Shown here one piece after another: positions 61,062 to 64,000 of a stretch of DNA of 64,000 bases (positions are counted from its first letter, which is position 1; the number at the start of each line of letters is the position of its first letter). Source of the DNA: Stentor roeselii. Its lineage: Eukaryota > Ciliophora > Heterotrichea > Heterotrichida > Stentoridae. The stretch is taken from contig RSEH01000237.1 of assembly GCA_006503475.1 (NCBI GenBank), positions 1-64,000 on the forward strand, in the 5' to 3' direction. The notes under the pieces were generated by a model. That model had not been told where the DNA came from. It saw only the letters and a program-made list of their open reading frames with translations, and did not search any database. Made by a program: the position numbers and the translations under genes.

Positions 61062-63068
61062 ATGGAATCAGCTTACACAGTACGTTCCACTTAGTCAGCC
61101 TGCCAAAAGCAAGGAATCAAGCCACTGCTGCAAGTGGTAGAATCTCTATCGAATGAATCCGAGTCATTGACAATCACAGGTGACCAGCATCCAGTGGTAA
61201 AAGCTATTTAGACAGATAACGATTTTTTCGGAATAGGCCATCTTCTGAAACTTTCCCCTCCTCACCTTCAAGTATTGACAATATCCTCATTTCCGATCTC
61301 AGAGTTATCCTTAAACTGTTTATCCGAAGGTCTCGAAAGTTCAAAGTACTTAAAAAAGCTAATCCTCTCCAACCTTTCTCTAACATGCAGCAAGTCCTTC
61401 ATAGTTTTCCTGTCAGCGATTCAAGAGTCCGAATCTCTCGAGTGCCTGGATTTAAGCCACAACCATCTAGACGACGATTCAGGTGCTTACCTTGCCTGTT
61501 TACTAGAGTCATCCTATCCTCTACTATCCCTGAGTCTATGCCACAACCAATTCAAAGACTTTTCATTCGCTTTGCCTTTATCAAAAAACAAGTTTTTACT
61601 TTCTTTCGACATCGGGAACAATCCTTTGGACTTCGCGAATTTGATCTCAATGTTAGAAATGCTTACAATAAACAAGACCCTTCAGCACCTCGGCCTTAGT
61701 GGAATGGCCAATCGAAGCCCGGCGCCAATAAAAGAGAACCCTTCAGGTCTTCTTAACATAAACGAGGCAGTTACTATAAAACTTGCAAATGTCCTGCGGT
61801 ATTCATACATCGCTTCAGTTGATATCGATATTGACCCCACGTGTATCATGCAGTTGAAAGAACTGGAAATTTCTATTTCAAAACATAATCGCACACTTGT
61901 TCATCTCAGCAGTCCTTTAATTAATTGGAATAACTCATCACCTGTTATTCAAGGTATTCAAAAAGCTTTAAAAGCAAACAGCTGGCTCAGTGATAGGACT
62001 CAAGAAATTCCTGAAGATTTAGAAGATTTGATTTCTGCGAAACTCGGCAGAGGGACTAATGAGTCGTTTAGGACTTCACCGAATAAGACTCCTCATAAGA
62101 CCATGACTCGTAAGGACTCTTGGGAAAGTAAAACATCTGACACGACAATTGTGGAAAATAAGAATATTAAAGAAATGAGTTTTGGGAAATCAGCGATTTC
62201 GAAGTACCTGAAAAAAGATGATTCTTTAAGTAAGTTTTTGACGGGAATATCAGGAAAAATGAATGACCTTGAAGAAAAGTTTAACCTTTATACGAATAAA
62301 ACTGATATTTATATGGAAAGAATTGAACAGCAGATCACAGCTAGTCGAAGAGGGGAAGACTTGGCAGGACTCACTCATTCGATACAAGAAATTCAGAATA
62401 AACTGGAAAGACTAGAATCTGACAAAAGCAATCAGCAGAATGTCGTTGAAGACTACATCAAAAAACTTGAAGCTCTTAAATTTAAAGAACCTAATCAACC
62501 TAGCTCTAGAAGATCCTCTAGAAGGCTTAGGTCTCAACAAAGAGTTGAAAAAAGCATGGAAAATAGCTTTGAAAGTAGTAAAATTCAAGGATTTAACGAT
62601 ACTGAACAATCTATTAACTCTGATTCTATCAGGGGAAGAATCAATCATTTAGAGCAAAAGATACAAAAACTTGAAAATGATTCAGAAAAAGTTGATAAAT
62701 TTGGACAAAAGCTTAAAAGTACGATGGTATGAAATATTTAGGGAAAAGTTGCAAGACTTGAAGGAGCTGTTCAAGATTTTGCACATACTCCGAAGAAAGT
62801 TAAGGAAGGTGATATGAAATCGACTCAGAAGAATAAGGATGGACTTGTCAATTTACCTGGTGATGCTGAAAGTGTTGTTATTAGTGCTTTGATGGAAAAA
62901 GCTAAAAATATGAAAGTTAATGACCCGTTTTATAGAAGTCGCAATCCTTTAAATAGCTCTGCTGAAGGTAAAAGGGCACCGAGTGCTGAGTTGAGACAGT
63001 GCTTGAGGTCTAGAGGATTTACTATTGAAGGGGATAGGCCTGTATTTAGAAAGTTCAGACTTGACTAA
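61062..63068 (+). CDS. Leucine-rich-repeat protein with C-terminal coiled coils
   Basis: Four exons (61062-61079, 61095-61196, 61212-62726, 62742-63068) with three 15-nt introns give 653 residues. The N-terminal ~45 residues come from exons 1-2. An RI-type LRR array follows (LECLDLSHNHLDDDSGAYLACLL, shown in part as LSHNHLDDDSG; LSLCHNQFKD; FDIGNNPLDFANL). Then a linker with Ser/Thr phosphosite-like stretches, coiled coils (about 370-440 and 510-560) and a conserved-looking C-terminus DPFYRSRNPLNSS. The short introns all interrupt the frame if kept. The domain order is reminiscent of centrosomal or ciliary LRR/coiled-coil proteins, but the function is unknown. A relic copy lies at 54262-55631. 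Confidence 0.87.
61080..61094 (+). other. 15-nt intron 1 of LRR gene
   Basis: GTACGTTCCACTTAG after codon 6 (ATG GAA TCA GCT TAC ACA). Contains an in-frame TAG. Confidence 0.85.
61197..61211 (+). other. 15-nt intron 2 of LRR gene
   Basis: GTAAAAGCTATTTAG, phase 0, ends in an in-frame TAG. Splicing joins exon 2 to the LRR frame. Confidence 0.85.
62727..62741 (+). other. 15-nt intron 3 of LRR gene
   Basis: GTATGAAATATTTAG after ACG ATG. Contains TGA in frame; splicing adds the last 108 residues. Confidence 0.9.
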
Positions 63069-63548
63069 GTAATTATAGCTAAACGTTTATGTAATGTTTT
63101 ATATTTTCTTTTAGTTTTATCTTGTTGTTAAGTATATTTTTTGTTGATATTTTCATATTTATTTGGAAATTTTTGTTTTTTAGTCCCAGGTCTTCTGATT
63201 ATTTCTTTTTGCATTGAGTGATATAAAGATTTGATTTTCAAAATAATCAATTCAAATCCAATAATTTAGAATGGATAGCTAACAGTTACTTTCTCTGTTT
63301 TCTAGAAGTATAAAAATCATAGAGAAAGACTAGTATATTCCTCAGCTTCTACGATAACAAAAATATCTGATTCAAAAATCCTTATTTTCTCTCAAATCAA
63401 TCTAATCTTTCCTAAAGACTAATCAATATATTAATTTCTATATATATACAAATATAAAACTATATTAAAATCAACAAATATATCAAAAAACTCAATATCT
63501 AATCATTTCATCATTTTCTTTCCTTCACCACTTTCAAATTTCTCATAA
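63069..63548. other. Intergenic, no gene seen
   Basis: G/T-rich 3' flank of the LRR gene to about 63230, then A/C-rich towards the next start. No feature recognised. Confidence 0.45.
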
Positions 63549-64000
63549 ATGGACGCCATCAGTCAAACAACTCATGCACAGTGGCTTCTAAATTACACCT
63601 TCAAAGGCAACTGGGTATACGCCTTGATAATCTCTGCCTTATACATCGCAGAAATCGTGATGATGATCTTAAAATACCTCGACAGATACGAGTCTTTCAG
63701 AAACCGTCCAACATACGAAGTGATCCAAATCTCTAAAACCTCAGGGCTCATCAAAACCGTTTCTAAGAAAAATTCCTTAAAAGACTGTGGAGATTATGGA
63801 GATAACGCTGATGATGTAAAAGACTTTGTAAATGATTTTCCTGATTGGATCAGTGTGATTTTTTTTGCTTACATAATTTTTGCAACTTTCAGTGCATTAG
63901 TAGATGTTTTCAAGAGATTCCTCTTTTTAGTGAGAAAACCGAAAGTTTATAACTCTTCAAAAGATCGAGATGATGGACTTTTAAGAAGAGATCCAGGAAG
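63549..64000 (+). CDS. Membrane protein, N-terminal part (runs off window)
   Basis: Open frame from ATG 63549 to the window end, 150 codons without a stop. Two hydrophobic helices are visible: VYALIISALYIAEIVMMIL near residues 19-37 and VIFFAYIIFATFSALVDVF near 100-120, separated by a basic/acidic loop (RNRPTYEVIQISKTSGLIK, then DYGDNADDVKDF). After the second helix the chain is basic. The family is not recognisable from this part. The CATAAATGG start context and C-rich 5' end fit other genes here. Confidence 0.75.
   Translation, partial: MDAISQTTHAQWLLNYTFKGNWVYALIISALYIAEIVMMILKYLDRYESFRNRPTYEVIQISKTSGLIKTVSKKNSLKDCGDYGDNADDVKDFVNDFPDWISVIFFAYIIFATFSALVDVFKRFLFLVRKPKVYNSSKDRDDGLLRRDPG

Noticed and set aside
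61130-61200. tRNA-like stretch with CCACTGCTGCAAGTGG and CCAGTGG
   Set aside because: It lies within exon 2 of the LRR gene, reads in frame, and lacks tRNA arms.
1-64000. Reassigned stop codons (UGA as Trp, as in Blepharisma)
   Set aside because: TGA ends several genes at expected C-termini (for example 9680, 16867, 25199, 47791) and Trp positions use TGG.
1-64000. CRISPR arrays, telomere repeats, rRNA or tRNA genes, bacterial operons
   Set aside because: None seen on reading both strands; no regular spacer-repeat arrays or telomeric tandem repeats at the window edges.

Overview
The window looks like macronuclear DNA of a heterotrich ciliate, most likely Stentor. It is AT-rich and extremely gene-dense. 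TAA, TAG and TGA all end genes, and no in-frame TGA interrupts a clear coding region, so the standard code applies (unlike Blepharisma). Ten introns could be placed by restoring a broken reading frame, and all ten are exactly 15 nt with GTA...AG ends. Short 15-16 nt introns are an established hallmark of Stentor. The naming is by family and motif recognition only; no database search was run.

Layout. 1-3.3 kb: a tandem pair of dynamin-like GTPase genes, one cut by the window edge and one with a frame break before the GED. 4-21.2 kb: a dense host block with a Cdc14 phosphatase, a voltage-gated K+ channel with a CNBD, an alpha/beta hydrolase, an A/B-type cyclin, an orphan, a p24 cargo receptor, an amino-acid transporter, a 7-TM protein, a TELO2/Tel2 homologue, a LITAF-domain protein and a large kelch receptor. 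21.8-23.2 kb: a decayed WD40 gene. 23.7-32.7 kb: a second amino-acid transporter, a protein kinase, a zinc-binding/WD40 protein and a VIT-vWA protein. 34.1-36.2 kb: a decayed ion-channel gene. 40.3-47.8 kb: a very compact run with an orphan, an SHIPPO/STPG protein, a Rab, a pseudo-hydrolase, an EF-hand protein, a coiled-coil protein, a mitochondrial acyl carrier protein and a kelch-BTB protein.

The accessory part is 37.5-39.6 kb and 48-63 kb. It carries four same-orientation copies of a gene for an AAA-ATPase-like domain fused to a C-terminal PD-(D/E)XK nuclease-like domain. The copies share 5' flanks, 3' flanks and an interspersed ~120 bp repeat. Two of them sit in a segmental duplication: block B (about 56.0-63.1 kb) holds intact hormone-sensitive-lipase-like and leucine-rich-repeat genes, while block A (about 50.6-55.6 kb) holds a deleted, fused relic of both, followed by a fragment resembling the STPG gene about 14 kb away.

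Gene spacing is striking. Two divergent pairs have start codons 4 bp apart in the same 10-bp palindrome CATTATAATG. Three convergent pairs have stop codons 3-6 bp apart, and two neighbours transcribed in the same direction are 9 bp apart. Most genes look like unrelated housekeeping or signalling functions placed side by side. I see no metabolic operon logic.
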